A stretch of 64,000 bases of DNA from Panorpa germanica (Eukaryota > Arthropoda > Insecta > Mecoptera > Panorpidae), in NCBI GenBank assembly GCA_963678705.1, contig OY783209.1:16616001-16680000 (forward strand), read 5' to 3'. Numbering within the stretch: the stretch's first letter is position 1; each line of letters opens with the position of its first letter. Positions 34,611 to 46,416 of this stretch are shown in pieces. The notes under the pieces were generated by a model. That model had not been told where the DNA came from. It did no database searches and saw only the letters and a program-made list of their open reading frames with translations. Made by a program: the position numbers and the translations under genes.

Positions 34611-37301
34611 TTATTCTGTATCAGTGTCGAATATGTTGATGGGTCTCTTGTACTTGTAGTGAGGATTACTTCTCATGTACTTTCCAAGTAATTTTACTTT
34701 GATGTTTTCAGCTTTATGTGTTTTTTCGTATAGTTTCTTGCTTGTTTTTCTTACGAATTCCTTTATGTATTCTATATTTAACTCGTTGTGCAGCTCTTTG
34801 GTGGATGTTGTATAGTGACAACCTGTAATGGTGCGTAGCACTCTATTTTGGAGTACTTGTAGTTTTTTCATAGATTTTTTGTGGTATGCCCATGCTGGTG
34901 CAGCATACGTGATAACAGGTCTTATGTAGCTTTTGTACATGAGAAGTTTTGTTTTAATTTGTAGCTTCGATTTGCTGTTGAGCAGAGGGTACAGTCTGCT
35001 TCCTATAGCTCGTGACAGTCTTCTCACTTCGCTGGTGTGTTTGTTGAAGTTCAGCTTTCTGTCCAATGTAACTCCTAGGTACTTAGCATCGTTGCTCCAT
35101 TCGATGCGGTTATCACCAAGTGGTACTGCTTCCAGAACTTTGCTGTCGGCGCGTTTCATTGAAAACAAAACTGATTTGGTTTTTTCAATGTTGACACTTA
35201 TCCTCCACTTGTCATACAATTCTTTGAGTTCGTCCCAGTAGAATTCTATGGCAGAGTTTATTATGTGTAGTTGACTAGACTTTTGCAGAATGGCAGTGTC
35301 GTCCGCATATTGTAAAATCTCCATGTTTCTTCCAGGGGGTGGCAGATCGTTGACATATATGTTGAACAGATGAGGTCCAATAACTGATCCCTGAGGTACC
35401 CCAGATATAACTGGTTTCTCTGTGGATATGGCGCCATCAACTGAACAATAGTAACTTCTATCTTGAAGAAAAGAGTTTATCAACCTGACATATGCACCTG
35501 GCAATCCTGTTTGGGTTAATTTGTAGATTAACCCAGGGTGCCAAACTTTATCAAACGCTTTTTCCAGATCCAGAAACACTGTACCAGCTTTTCGGTTTTC
35601 ATTTTGCTCTGTCGTAATGATTTCCACTAGTCGAATAAGCTGTCTTGTTGTACAGTGATCTGATCTGAAGCCGAATTGATTGTCACTGATAGTTTGGTTG
35701 TCGTTGGCGTGTGTTCTTAACCTGTCAAGTAGAGTTCTCTCGAAGATTTTACTAATATGCGTCAGAAGGCTGATCGGTCTGTAGCTGCTCGGATTACTAG
35801 CTGCTTTCCCGGGTTTGTGGATCATGACTACTTTCGCCGTTTTCCAGGAGCTCGGAAAGTGATTGTATCGGTATATGGCATTGTACAATCTGGCCAAGAG
35901 TATGATCGCACGTTTCGGTAGGCACTTCATTGCAGTGGCGGAGATATTATCGTTGCCCATAGCTTTTCTGGGTTTCAGATGCTTAATGTGATGCTTTACT
36001 TCCCAAGGTGTTGTAGGTTTAGGACGACCCGGAGCTTTATACGTGGGGTAGTCGTGCACATATTTCTCAACTGACTTGTTGTGCTCCTCAAATACTGCTT
36101 CCGTGGGAGAGAATTGCTTTTCCAGTTGCGCTGCAAACAGGTCGGCTTTTTCATCATCTGCTGTGATAATCTTGTCTCCCACCTTGAGGTTCCTCATTGA
36201 ACATCCTTTTTTCGTTAATATCTTCGCCATGCTCCACACAGATTTGCTTTCCGTGTTCAGTTCTTCAACCTTCTTGTCCCATTGCTTTTTCTTGTACTCC
36301 TGTAGTCGATGTCTTATGTTGTTTTGCAGTCTATTAAGCTGGGGCTTCAGATCCAGGTTTCTTGAGGATTGCCAGATTTTCGTTAGTTTGTTTTTTCTTG
36401 CAATAAGCTCTGAGATTTCCTGTGGGATGGCTCTGTATTCCGGTTTTCTTGCTTTGGAGATTGTAGCTTTTTCGTGTGCACTCGTAATGTGGTTGTTTAG
36501 GTTCTTGGCAGTTATTTCAATGTCCTCGGGACCTTTTATCTTAGTTCTGGGATCTATTTTCTTGTCTACAAGGTCTGTAAAGTAGTCCCACCTGGTCCTG
36601 GTAGTGTACTGCGTATTTATAGGGATGGTCGTATCGTCTGCTCCTTATACTATTAAGACAGGGTTGTGGTCGGAATTCAGCTCTTGTATGACTTTCGGCA
36701 GGTACGGTAAAGTGATGTCCCAGGTTATAGCTAGATCTATCACGTCTCCTTGATGCCTTTGGTGATAGATCGTAGGTTCTAGTGGTCCATGTACTTCATA
36801 TTTGTATTCAATGGAGTGCTTTCTGATGATATTCCCCATTTCCGACGTGATTCTTGAATGCCAATCTGGATGTTTGGCATTGAAGTCGCCCGCAAAGATT
36901 GCTGGGGAGTGCAGCTGCATCAGAAGCTCCATGTCATCTCTGTACTCCGTTTGTATACGCTTTTGCCTGTTGTATATTGCTCCTAGTAGAATATCTTGCG
37001 TATTCATCCTTACTACCACCAGTGTAGCTTCCAGTCTTTTCAGCGTCGGTGTGTCCACGTGGTAGTGAGTGATTTTTCTTTTAATGAATATCGCCGTTCC
37101 TCCACCTCTCGTTAACCTGTCATTTCTGTAGATGCAGTAATTTGGCAGCTTAATGTTTATGTTGGGCTTCAGGTGTGTCTCGTTTACCAGAAGTACGTCT
37201 ATTTTATGCTTGGCACAGAATTCTTTTACTTCGTTCATATTGTTTCTGATGCCGTTTGCATTCCAGTAGACGATATTGAGTTCTTTACTGGTGTGCTGCA
37301 T
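34611..37301 (-). pseudogene. Jockey ORF2: APE endonuclease-reverse transcriptase, one stop
   Basis: The frame from ATG 37,301 to the stop at 34,611 is 897 codons and is interrupted by a single TAA at 36,645-36,647, between SDHNPVLIV and GADDTTIP. N-terminal APE domain: IVYWNANGIRNN, LLVNETHL (catalytic Glu), GGGTAIFIK, AIFAGDFNAKHPDWHS, LNSDHNPV. Central RT: SSYRPISLLTHISKIFE, DNQFGFRSDHCTTRQL, VFLDLEKAFDKVWH, GVPQGSVIGPHLFNIYVND, then the catalytic LQYADDTAIL near 35,300, KYLGVTLDRKLNF, and a C-terminal thumb with SYIRPVITYAAPAWA. No C-terminal RNase H, as usual for Jockey. If the stop were read through or absent the enzyme would look intact. Confidence 0.93.
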
Positions 37302-37402
37302 AGTGACTGTCCAGAGTTGTTTTTTGTAGTCTGTTTTGCTTTGTCCTCAGAGCGAGTTAATTCATTTGAAACAAACTCGTTGTGGGCAGTTCACTTGTTG
37401 CT

Positions 37403-39086
37403 TCAGCGAAAACGACTGCAGCGAGCGAGTGCAGAACTCATTCCTTTGGTCTTGGCTGCTTCTCTGAGAATTGGTGCCCATTTTAATCCCCATGCCTTCC
37501 AGTCAGAGAAAACCGTTATTACTTCAGTGTTCAGTTTTGATTCTTCACCATTGCTATTGTATTCAATTTCATCCGCCTCTGATTGTGTGTTTACATCAGA
37601 GCTGTTGTTGTTAATTTTTTTCCGTATCGCGTTGAGTGTGTTCAGCAGTGCTTTCTTCATTTTTGTCGTCTTCATCAGATAGTGTATTTTTTTTTTTTTT
37701 TTTTTTGTAGTACTTGTTTTCTTATGCTTCATGTTGTTTTTCTTATTATCCCAACCACCTTTTCTCTTGTTGGATGTCTGCCCAGACCCTTGAGGTTTCT
37801 TTCCAGTTTGATTTCCCCCTGTTAGGTTTACCCCGGTTGATTTTTCCCCTGTTGAGTTTTCCCCCTGTCGAGTTTCCCCCTTTTGAGTTTCCCCCTCTTG
37901 AGTTTTCCCCTGTTAAGTTTACCCCTGTTGAGTTTTCCCCTCTTAGGTTTCCCCCTGTTGGATTTTCCCTTCTGATGTGCGTAGTTGCTTTAGCTGCTGG
38001 GCGTGCGGAAATAGTAGTCTCGGTCTCCTGGGTAACTTCGGCGTATGTAGTTCCATCTTCTCTCATTTTTGTTGCATTTTTCTTGGTGTTGGGTCGGTCG
38101 TAAGGTTTGCGATTTATTCCATTAATAAAGGTTACGTATTTTTCATATCTGCTGCAACCCCTCCAAGAAGCAGGATGCTCTTTGTTGCAGTTCGCGCAGG
38201 TGGCCGCTTCAGTTTTATCTCGTGTACACTTTCCCTTTTCATGGCTTCCTGCGCAGATTTCGCATTTTCTCTGTAGCCTGCATCCTACAGAGCTGTGACC
38301 GAACTGTTGGCAGTTTTAACACTGCGCTGGTCCTGCTCTCCCCTTGTATTTTTCGGTGCTGATGTTAATGCGTCCGATTCTTTTTAGCGCCAGGAATTTT
38401 GTGGTGTCCTCACCTGCTTCAAAATAGATTAAATACAGGCTTAATTTTGGCTTGTATCTTCCAGCTTCGTTAACTTTTGTTCTGCCTGAGAACTGAGTGA
38501 CGTGGCTGGCTTCGATTCCTTCTTCTGAAAGGTACTCCTTGACCTCGAGCGGAGTTGCTGTTCTGTCAATACCTCTGAGAACATATTTTTGTTGTTTCTC
38601 GTTGGGCGGAGTTGATGACGTATACTTGAATTTGTTCTCGGCTAAGTATTTTTTCACTGCCATGTAGTCTTTATTTGTGTATGTATTTATTTTTAGCATT
38701 TTCTTGTTGTCGACGGTTAGTGGGATATCGCATAGATTGTTTAATATGTTAGGCAGCGTGATTTGTTCTGCCTTGGCATCATCTATGTAAATAGGGGCAG
38801 GTTTCCTGCCTCTTACAGTTTGAAATCCCTCGTCGTCAATTTTGTTCGCTTCGGGTTGTGTCTCGTTAACAGACCTGGTGTCCTTTGTTTCGTCCACGTC
38901 CATATCGGGTTGTGTTTCTTTAACAGTGCTGTTTTCTGTATTTTCTTCCTCTTCGACAGTTAAGAGAATTGATTCATCTGTTGAAGAAGTATTGTAGTCG
39001 GTTGTTCTTGAGGATTCGGCCTCAGAAGTCTCATCGCTGGAACTGCTGTAGCTTTTCCCCGATCTTAGTTTTCTGTTCTGGTCCAT
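37403..39086 (-). pseudogene. Jockey ORF1 (gag-like), nonsense and frameshift
   Basis: From ATG 39,086 (MDQNRKLRSGKSY) the frame gives an acidic Ser/Glu-rich N-terminus, then a PRE_C2HC-type domain (KQQKYVLRGIDRTATPLEVK, LYLIYFEAGEDTTKFLALKR), then PAQC and a TAA at 38,316-38,318 inside the first zinc knuckle (C-stop-NCQQFGHSSVGC). The same frame stays open to 37,746: knuckle 2 CEICAGSHEKGKC, knuckle 3 CANCNKEHPASWRGC, then a Gly/Asn repeat. A second frame, 37,732-37,403, carries a Lys-rich and then acidic tail (KKALLNTLNAIRKKI, DWKAWGLKWAPI) that looks like the true ORF1 C-terminus. The two frames join near 37,740, just before a run of about 18 T (plus strand) at 37,688-37,706. Confidence 0.85.
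37807..37972 (-). repeat. 15-bp minisatellite inside Jockey ORF1
   Basis: About eleven units of TTGAGTTTTCCCCTG type on the plus strand. Because the unit is 15 bp it keeps the frame and encodes five-residue repeats such as GGNLR/GENST/GVNLT/GENSR/GGNSK and then RGKIN/RGKPN. Confidence 0.9.
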
Positions 39087-39380
39087 TTCGGATATTTAAT
39101 TTGTAGTGTATAAAATTTTACTGTTTTTATTAGCCACTGCTTTTAAGTCAACCCCTAGGCTGCCGACTTTTTTATTCAGTAAAATTTATTATTATTAATA
39201 TACTGGTAATTAATAATAAACACCCGTGTAAATATCTTTCACTTCCTTCCTGACAGCTTTTTCTTTATGATTTTCTTGTAGCAAGTATCCTTAAAAGGAC
39301 TATTTGACGCTTTACCGCTAGGTAAAATAATTAATAATTCTTTTTGGATGCTTTATAATTAATTTTTAATTTTTTAATTC

Positions 39381-39911
39381 TTAGTTCTTATTGTAGTATT
39401 CGCAGTAGAGCTCAAGAGCGTGGTGTGCTGGTGATGTCTCACGACTGAGTGATGATCGATGATGATGATCGAACATTTTTCTGTACAATTTTGGGAACAC
39501 TTTAATATTTTCCACCGGGGGATTGTCACGGGAACACTTTTTCACATATAATTTATTTTCACTAGAGGTATTCTTACGGGTACACTTTTTAACAGTAATT
39601 TTATTTTTGTTAGATGTATTGTCAACGGGACACGTTTCCGCATTGAAACTTATATCGGTTTCAGAATCTGATGAAATACTTAAAAGTTTGCTGTTAATTT
39701 TATTTCTATTTCTGCCCAATGTTAAGCTCGGGAATTTACTTATGCTTGAACGAGTAACACGTTGTGATTTTGACGTTTATAAAATATTATTTTCCTTCGT
39801 TGGAAGATTTGTTGGTTTATACTCAACTTCATTCTCTGTTTCTGTCGCAGAAGAATCACTCGTGAGCGGTTCCAATTTTTTGGACGCCTAGCAAGTAATT
39901 CTTTTCGGCAT
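39381..39911 (-). pseudogene. R-A: N-terminal part of R2/NeSL-type LINE ORF
   Basis: Begins with MPKRITC at 39,911, matching the MPKRNTLGAPEQ start of R-B at 53,262, which fixes the start codon of the family. A TAG follows the seventh residue. Downstream the frame is Ser/Asn/Lys-rich (RVTRSSISKFPSL, ISSDSETDISF, repeated VKKCTRKN / VKKCSRDN). No domain is recognised; in this class the N-terminal region before the fingers is poorly conserved. The coding sequence stops at 39,381, where the Jockey insertion begins. Confidence 0.75.
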
Positions 39912-40585
39912 GTTTGAGAAAAATGTTGAATATATGTGCGATGGTTAACAATTGACGAAAGAAATAACTGTATGGCTTTTCACCGCGTGACAACTATATC
40001 TTGTAGTGAGTTCACCAGATAGGGAGTTGCCGTTGGTGAAAAAAGATGATCAGAAAATGTTAGAGATTTTCTGAGTGTTGTCAGGGTATTAGGCCGCACA
40101 CGCAGGGAGATACCGCTACCAGCACTCCAAAAAAAAACTAATCTGCTACGGCCTTTGTTGTAAATATTTCTGCGGGGTGCAAATGCAGAAAATATTTTGT
40201 GATAAAGTTTTTTACAAAAATGGGGCTATAAATAGTCTCCAGTTTGTAATTGTCCGGTGTAAGGTGGAAAATAAGCTAGAAGATAGCAGTATAGTTGTTT
40301 TGTTTGGAATGTTTTGGCGATACAAAAACTATCTGTGGCTATGCCAGCAAGGATCCAAGTACCGACCAGTGTGCGTGATGGGGGTGATTGTCAAGGAGGT
40401 TTGCCCTTGGGATGTCTGTATGACTGTACAGGGACTATGGTCTCCTAAGGAGCTCCGATCCCCATACAGCCACGAAGTGTGCTTGGAACCTGTCTAACAC
40501 TCAAGTGCTTTGAAAAAAGCACTTAAGCGACGACCATAGATGCTTACTTTAAAGCCCGAGGCAAGATCACCAAAAAAGATATCCG
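39912..40585 (-). other. R-A 5' untranslated region
   Basis: Aligns with the R-B leader (53,263-53,970). Shared strings include AGCAAGATCACC/GGCAAGATCACC followed by AAAAAAGATATC at the far end, GGTCGCATACAC versus GGCCGCACACGC, ACCACGAAGTGT versus GCCACGAAGTGT, and the GATACTACCAATAGCACTC type core. R-A starts at the AAAAAAGATATC point, so it lacks about 80 bases that precede this point in R-B (including the hairpin at 53,995). A 9-bp stem AAGTGCTTT/AAAGCACTT with a GAAA loop lies near 40,503-40,524. Confidence 0.65.
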
Positions 40586-40962
40586 CGCTAAGTTTCTAAA
40601 CTAAATAAAGTATTTCATTGAATTTGCTTATAAATTGAGATTACATAATAAAAATAAATTCAAAAAATAAAAAGTGTTCAATATTTGCATTCTTTCTTGA
40701 TTGAAGTTCAGATTAGAAGATGAAGTTCAGTAGAGATGTTCCCGTGATGCGAAGACTTGTAGTTTCTTTTACGTCCATATCGCTCGTTGCGTCTCATCAA
40801 GAAATAGTTCGAGACAGTGGAAAAGTCACGCCCAGTATTCACTCAAGTGTCAAGAGAAAAACCACTAAAAAACCATGACAGGGCGGGTAATGGACGGGTA
40901 ATTATTTAGTGATATAATTTTACAGAATCACTTAACATTGTTACCATTGATAATAAAATAAT
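40586..40962 (-). other. R-B 3' untranslated region
   Basis: Closely matches the R-C 3' region (58,555-58,940): TAAACTAAATAAAGTATTTC end, GTAGAGATGTTCCC, TCGTTGCGTCT, CAGTGGAAAAGTCACG, CAGTATTCACTCAAGTGTCA, TATTTAGTGATATAATTT. It lies between the R-B stop codon and the truncated 5' end of R-A, with only a few bases between the two elements. Confidence 0.75.
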
Positions 40963-43900
40963 TTATTGCACATTATTACCAAAAACATGAATAGTTTGTC
41001 TATTTCCTGTTATATGCCAGATATATATGCTTCTAGAGTGTAAGATGGTTTCAGACACCTCAAGTTTACGCAAGGTTTTAGCGTAAGATTTAGTACATAG
41101 TGTTTTCAAGAAGCCGTCGTTGCATGGATCCCAAGAACCTAGGGATCCAATAATCAAAGGAATAACTTGTACACTGTGAAATCTGTCTGAAAATTCTCTT
41201 CGAATGTTTTCATATTTTTCCAGCTTGTTTCTTCTTGCTATTTCAAGAGCTTCAAATCGATTTTCAAATGGAATTGTGACGTCCTACCAATTTCTTGGTT
41301 TTCAGACATAATTGAGAAGTTTTGGCCAATTGCAGCATTCTTAATTCGTTTGAGAAAAGCGTTGTGACGTTCAGTGTAAGAAGAACCGTATCTTTGTGGA
41401 CAACTATTTAATATATATCCTAGAGTTTCTTTTGTCTTTTTACATACTCTGCATAATTGTTTATTTTCTGGAAGCCATGGCATTGCTCCGTACAGTTTAA
41501 CAAGATTTAGACGAGCTTTGTGAATAAATTGCCATTAGACAAATCTTGTAAATTGTGCGTCATTAATGAAGTGTGAACTTGCAGGGTGTTTTGAAGAACA
41601 TTCTAATACTTTTCCTTGTCCTTTTAAAGCAATTAGTTTCGTTGTGCGATCTTTTCTATTGATAATTCGTAGGATTTGCATGGTGTTACGTCGTTGATGT
41701 TCTTTTATGCATGTGTCATTTTGATTTAAAGAAACACCTTCTGATGTAAAATTCCATTTAACAATAATCCTTCGCGATACAACTCTTGCTTGTGTCCAGG
41801 TGTTAGAAAGAGATGTTGTTGGAGCTCTAAAGACACCTTCACTATTTCCAGAAAGATAATGGCCCTTGTCTTCAAAAGATGGAGGGGCTTTGTAACGTTT
41901 TGTAAATGTTTCGATTAGTTCTTCACTAGCTAGATCTGCTATGATGCAATCTTTCGATGTTAATAGTTTGAAAGCATTATCGATTAATGCGATATCGCTG
42001 TCAGTTGCTGTGTTAGGTATCCCGATACATCCTAGTTTTGAATATCCATATAAATACTCTCCTGATGCTTCTTGAGGAATGTAAAGCGATTTTTTAATAA
42101 GAGGCCTCATTCTGTTGTCTAGGGTTTCCCACATAGTTTTTTGCAGGAACCTACTCTCATTAAAAAGTTACATGCTGGATGCATGAAAGTTTTTAATGCA
42201 TTTAGTCTTTGCCATGGTGCTAGTTTGCATGACATAATGTTTTGTCCAATAGTAGCAATTTTCTTAGTATCAGCATTTCTTGGTATGATATTGAAACCTA
42301 CTGGAGCACCCAGAGATTTCTCAATGTCATCTTCTTTTAACGTTCTAATGTTATCGTTGTTTATTTTAAATACGGCCTGATTATCTTTAGCGTTGAACTG
42401 CATAGAGAAGCATTTTTTAGGGTTAATTAATAATCCAACTCTATTCGCTAGTTCACTTGTTTCAGTAATTAGTTCTTGCAGATTGTTTGCATCTTTGCTC
42501 CAGATGATTTGCTTGAAGTTTGCATATAATTGGATCTATTGCAATGTTGAAAAGTAGACCGCTTAAAGGACATCCCTGTTTAATACAGCTGTTTAGGTTA
42601 ATTGGTTCTGTATAACCATTTGAAGTTAAGACTTTTGTTGTGTTATCTAAGTAAATATCTTTTATGATATTAACAAAAGTTTCTCCAGCTCCTGATGCTG
42701 TTAATGCATTCAATAATGCTTGATGTGGAATGGAACCGAAGGCATTGGCAAAATCAATCCATCCAATGCAAGTTTTGTTGTATCTTGAAACTTTAGCTTT
42801 TTTAATGATGTTTTGTAAGATAAAGTTGTTTTCAAATACTCCATCGAATGGGAGATATCCTTTTTGACAATAGCTTAATACATTAAATTCAGAAATCCAA
42901 TCCAATAATCTTGATGTTAATAATCCAGTGTAAAGCTTGTAAATTGTCCTGCAAATAGCAATAGGTCTCCAATTGTTCATTTCATTTTCAGTGCCCTTTT
43001 TATGGATCAAGATAATTGTAGAAGTTTTCCATGGAGATGGAATTTTCTTGTATTTCAAACAGCAGTTTAAAATCATTGTTAGGATTTTACAACTATGATC
43101 TACTGTTCTCCAATGGCGATATGTAAGACGATCGTCACCTGGAGAAGAGTTTTGAAACTTTCTTAATCTCATTGAAACTTCTGGTGGTGTAAATTTCCTA
43201 GTATTCACTTTATCTCTTGTATCATCATTGATAATTGAATAAATATCATTCGGATAATTCACATAAGATAATGTTGAAATTGGTGAAATGACTATGGATA
43301 TCCTCTTTGCTGATTTGACACGTAGTGCTTACTTCACCCATAATTAGACGCATTGCTTGCCTTCTATTCCTTTTGTAAAGTTTTTGAATAAATTTGGCAT
43401 CATTTATGTCACCATAGCTACGTGGTCTTGCTACATAATTGGGATCTCTTTCGGGTAATTTTACAATTTTTCCCGCTTCGTTTGTAGCATTAACTAAAAT
43501 GTTTTCAAAGTTTTCCCAGTTAATTGCATTAGTGTTGCTATTTAATATTGCAATTAATGGATCTTTAAAAGCAATGAGTGTTGAATCATCACTTATATCA
43601 TCAGGAATTCGAGGAATTAAGTCATTTACTACCTCTGTTTCATCTTCAATATCTGAGTCATTCAAGTCATTTGCATGAATACTTGGTATCTGGGAACTTT
43701 CAGTATTATTTGAACTTTCAGATTTGTGAGATACATTTAAATCTGTTGTTACAATTGTTTCTGTAGTTATTGTTGTTTCTACTACATTATTTGTTACTGG
43801 AGACTTTACAGGAATAGGTACTGTTTCAATAATTAGTGAAGAAGTTGTAATAATATTTGCTGAAGTTTGACGTTGAGGTGGTGTGGAAGGAACTATTTTG

Positions 43901-44740
43901 TCGATCACATTAGGGATTGTTGGAATAACATGTTCAATACTTACATTCTGTAATTCTATTGAATCATTTGGATTAATAGATGAAATAATAGAAGGAGTTG
44001 AGTTAGTGTTGTTATTTGTTACGTTGTTATTCCTACTGCGTCCAAAATATCTTCGTTTCTTCTGCCTTGTGTCAGGAGGGCTTATTCTTGATTCCGGTGG
44101 ATTAGCCTTGTTTTTCATATCTACTAATATGTGATTTCTTTCGTGATTAATTATCCCTTGTTTAGAAGGACTTGTCTAAATACAATATTTACATTTGAAG
44201 CAAAATTGTACTATTGGTCTATTACTGTTTGTTTGTGGCGCTAGGCAAGGCATGGAAGGCATAACACGCTAGGCATGGGTGTGGAAGGGATTGGATAATC
44301 CCTTATAATAATCTCTTCATTCAGTTTTCTTATTTTCACAGGAACCTCTTCAGTAGAAGTTTTCACTCCACTTGAAGATTCATGTGGCCTAACTAAATAA
44401 ATGGGGGAACAAGTCGTTATTTTTCGTTTCCTTATGTTATTCTCTCCTTTTGTTTATTTGTTTATTCTTTGGTCAAGTAATTTAAGTATGTTACTTAAAT
44501 CTATTTTGATATTCTCGACCGCCTTATCCTCTATTATATCAAACTTTTGTTTTGATTTATTCAGAGGGGCATGCTTGTCCCTTTTTAGGGATAAGTTTTC
44601 TTTTGGTAATTTGACATTGACGGTATTGACTACAGAAGTGCATATACCCGACAGACGATTCACGGGATCGCCTCGGGCGAACTCCGAAGTTCCTTTTTGT
44701 TGTTGCACAACTGAGTCATTCATAATGTCAACATTATCTT
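40963..44740 (-). pseudogene. R-B: R2/NeSL-type LINE ORF, RT to endonuclease
   Basis: Continuation of R-B after the BEL insertion. Order: RGDPVNRLSGI, EDKAVENIKIDLSNIL; a region near 44.2 kb where the first C2H2 finger seen in R-A is missing; second finger FCFKCKYC..TSPSKQGIINHERNH; PPDTRQKKRRYFGRSR; LYKRNRRQAMRLIMGE; a frameshift near 43,255; RT fingers and palm with NSSPGDDRLTYRHW, WRPIAICRTIYK, WIDFANAFGSIPH, IKQGCPLSGLLFN; a deletion that removes the AYADD segment near 42,480; KSLGAPVGFNIIP; CKLAPWQRLNALKTF; thumb with ALIDNAFKLL; a stop before WQFIHKARLNL; CCHC knuckle CRVCKKTKETLGYILNSC; then a deletion of about 58 bases near 41,285 that removes the RPDLV half of the endonuclease and shifts the frame into DVTIPFE (the PD..D fold), IIGSLGSWD and the C-terminus. 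Confidence 0.88.
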
Positions 44741-45271
44741 TGTTTGGGCGGTGGGGTGCCCGGGTATTTCACCAAAAGTAGTCAGCAAGTCTTCGAAGTT
44801 CGTGAACTCAATATGAATTTAAAAGTATATTTATTTCATACAAAATTACACATTGGGGTCGTAAATCCCAACAGAATTACACATTTAAACACTTATCCTA
44901 GTAATTAATAATAATGAATGTATATAAATGTATGTAAATGTCTTAATGTATATATTTTAATATTAAATTGTACTGTTACTTAATACATGTTGTCTCGTTG
45001 AGAGTTGGTTCAAAAAGGGATGATTTGAGTACAATACATTTAACACTTAAAAATAAAAAGGAGTGGGGATGAACCCATAATACAATTTGTGAACATAGTT
45101 GAACAAAAATGGGTAATAAAATTATTGGTAGCAAGACAAGTAAGTCTGGATTTAAACTTCACACAATAAAATGTTCAGGCGACACTCGCTACAGTTCATT
45201 TACACTTTTGCCTTAAAAACATGTAAAATTAAATTATATTATAATTGTATTTTGATGCATGTTTTTGTCCA
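44741..45271 (-). repeat. BEL/Pao 3' LTR
   Basis: Same length as 51,200-51,730 and aligned without indels seen. Plus-strand ends are TGTTTGGGCGG and TTTTTGTCCA. Confidence 0.95.
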
Positions 45272-45283
45272 TACTCCCCCCCT
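45272..45283 (-). promoter_or_regulatory. BEL/Pao polypurine tract
   Basis: On the minus strand AAGGGGGGGAGTA runs directly into the LTR TGGACAAA, the expected purine primer position. Confidence 0.8.
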
Positions 45284-45299
45284 TGATAAATTGGGTTTA

Positions 45300-46416
45300 T
45301 CAAAACGAGTTCACTGGTAAAAGGGCTAAACGTCTGACAGCACGTTTGATCTCTCCTGCTTGAGTTTTCAAGGTGGCGACTCGCGGAGTGTTGTCGTTGC
45401 CTGTGGTGAGATGTGTTATGCGTCCCATTATCCATTGAGTAGGAGGCATGTTGTCTTCTTATACTATTACAAGCGATCCGACTTGTAGATCTTGAGTGCT
45501 TGAAGTCTTCCACTTTGTGCGCTGCTGACAGAAGTGTATATAGTCTGCAGACCATCGTTTCCAATAATACTGTATACACTGCTGTATCTGCTGGAATCTT
45601 CTCATGTTGTTAGGGTTCACTGGTGCTTCTGGTGCTGGTAGGCATAACACTGGTGATTTGTCGACCTATAAGTAAATGTCCGGGAGTGAAAGGAATAAGG
45701 TCATCTGGACTGGATGACATGGGGTACATTGGTCGGGAGTTCAATATTGCTTCGATCTGAGTAAGGATTGTATATAAATCCTCATATTGAAAATAATTGT
45801 TCTGTAATACTTTCTTAAGATGACTCTTAGTTGATTTAATATTACTTTCCCAAAGACCTCCGAAATGAGGTGATCGAGGCGGAATAAATTTCCAAACTAT
45901 CGACAGCTCAGCGGCCGAGATTGCTATCTTGGACGTGTTTGATTTATTACATAGAAATTTACCCAAAATGTTATAAGCTCCGAGGAAATTTGTGCCATTA
46001 TCGGAGTAAATGGTATGCGGTTTTCCACGACGCGAAATAAATCGATTTAAAGCAGCTAGAAAACATTGAGTTGATAATTCTGTAACTAACTCTAAATGAA
46101 TTGCCTTTGTTGCAAAACAAATAAAAAGGCATATGTAAGATTTAATGAGAGAACCGCCTCTGCCATATTTGCTTTTCATTAGTACGGGCCCTGCGTAGTC
46201 AACTCCAGTGGTTCTAAACAGATAGTCGAGATTGACTCTGTCTTGTGGTAAATTGCCCATTTTTAGCGATGATAATTTAGGTCTAAATTTGAAACAAATG
46301 ATACACTTGTGTACGATTGATTTCGCGAGTGAAATTCCTTTTAGAGGCCAGTATTGATCTCTTAATGAAAAAAGTAGCGATTGAGGACCCGCGTGAAATA
46401 GCCTTTCGTGTTCATT
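45300..46416 (-). pseudogene. BEL/Pao integrase portion, frame-broken
   Basis: In frame with the upstream gag-pol but separated from it by a TGA at 46,417-46,419. It reads NEHERLFHAGPQSLLFSL, CIICFKFRP (zinc domain), then the integrase core VDYAGPV, IYSDNGTNFLGA and FIPPRSPHFGGLWE with the D, D and E positions kept, then ILNSRP and FTPGHLLIG. Near 45,655 the frame shifts, giving LCLPAPEAPVNP, YYWKRWSADYIHFCQQRTKW and VGSLVIV, followed by a TAA, then EDNMPPTQWIMGRI and the C-terminal ALLPVNS, ending at 45,300. The core looks catalytically complete but is not contiguous with the polyprotein. Confidence 0.9.

Larger units (their letters stand above)
34363..39380 (-). mobile_element. Jockey-type LINE nested in R-A
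   Basis: Two-ORF LINE on the minus strand: ORF1 with three CCHC knuckles, ORF2 with APE endonuclease and RT. R-A N-terminal coding sequence lies on one side (to 39,381) and R-A middle coding sequence on the other (from about 34,362), both in the same orientation, so it was inserted into R-A. The exact ends are not resolved. The 5' leader is about 39,087-39,380 and the 3' UTR about 34,375-34,610, the latter holding a GC-rich GCGCGCTGCAGGCGCGC string near 34,370 and a second block of the ORF1 minisatellite. No target duplication was found. Confidence 0.75.

Noticed and set aside
34933-37825. Several 80-170 codon plus-strand frames, some looking like membrane proteins
   Set aside because: All are antisense to Jockey ORF1 and ORF2; hydrophobic runs come from reverse reading of charged codons.
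37800-37975. CRISPR-like direct repeats
   Set aside because: Unit of 15 bp without spacers, in frame within Jockey ORF1, in a eukaryotic genome.
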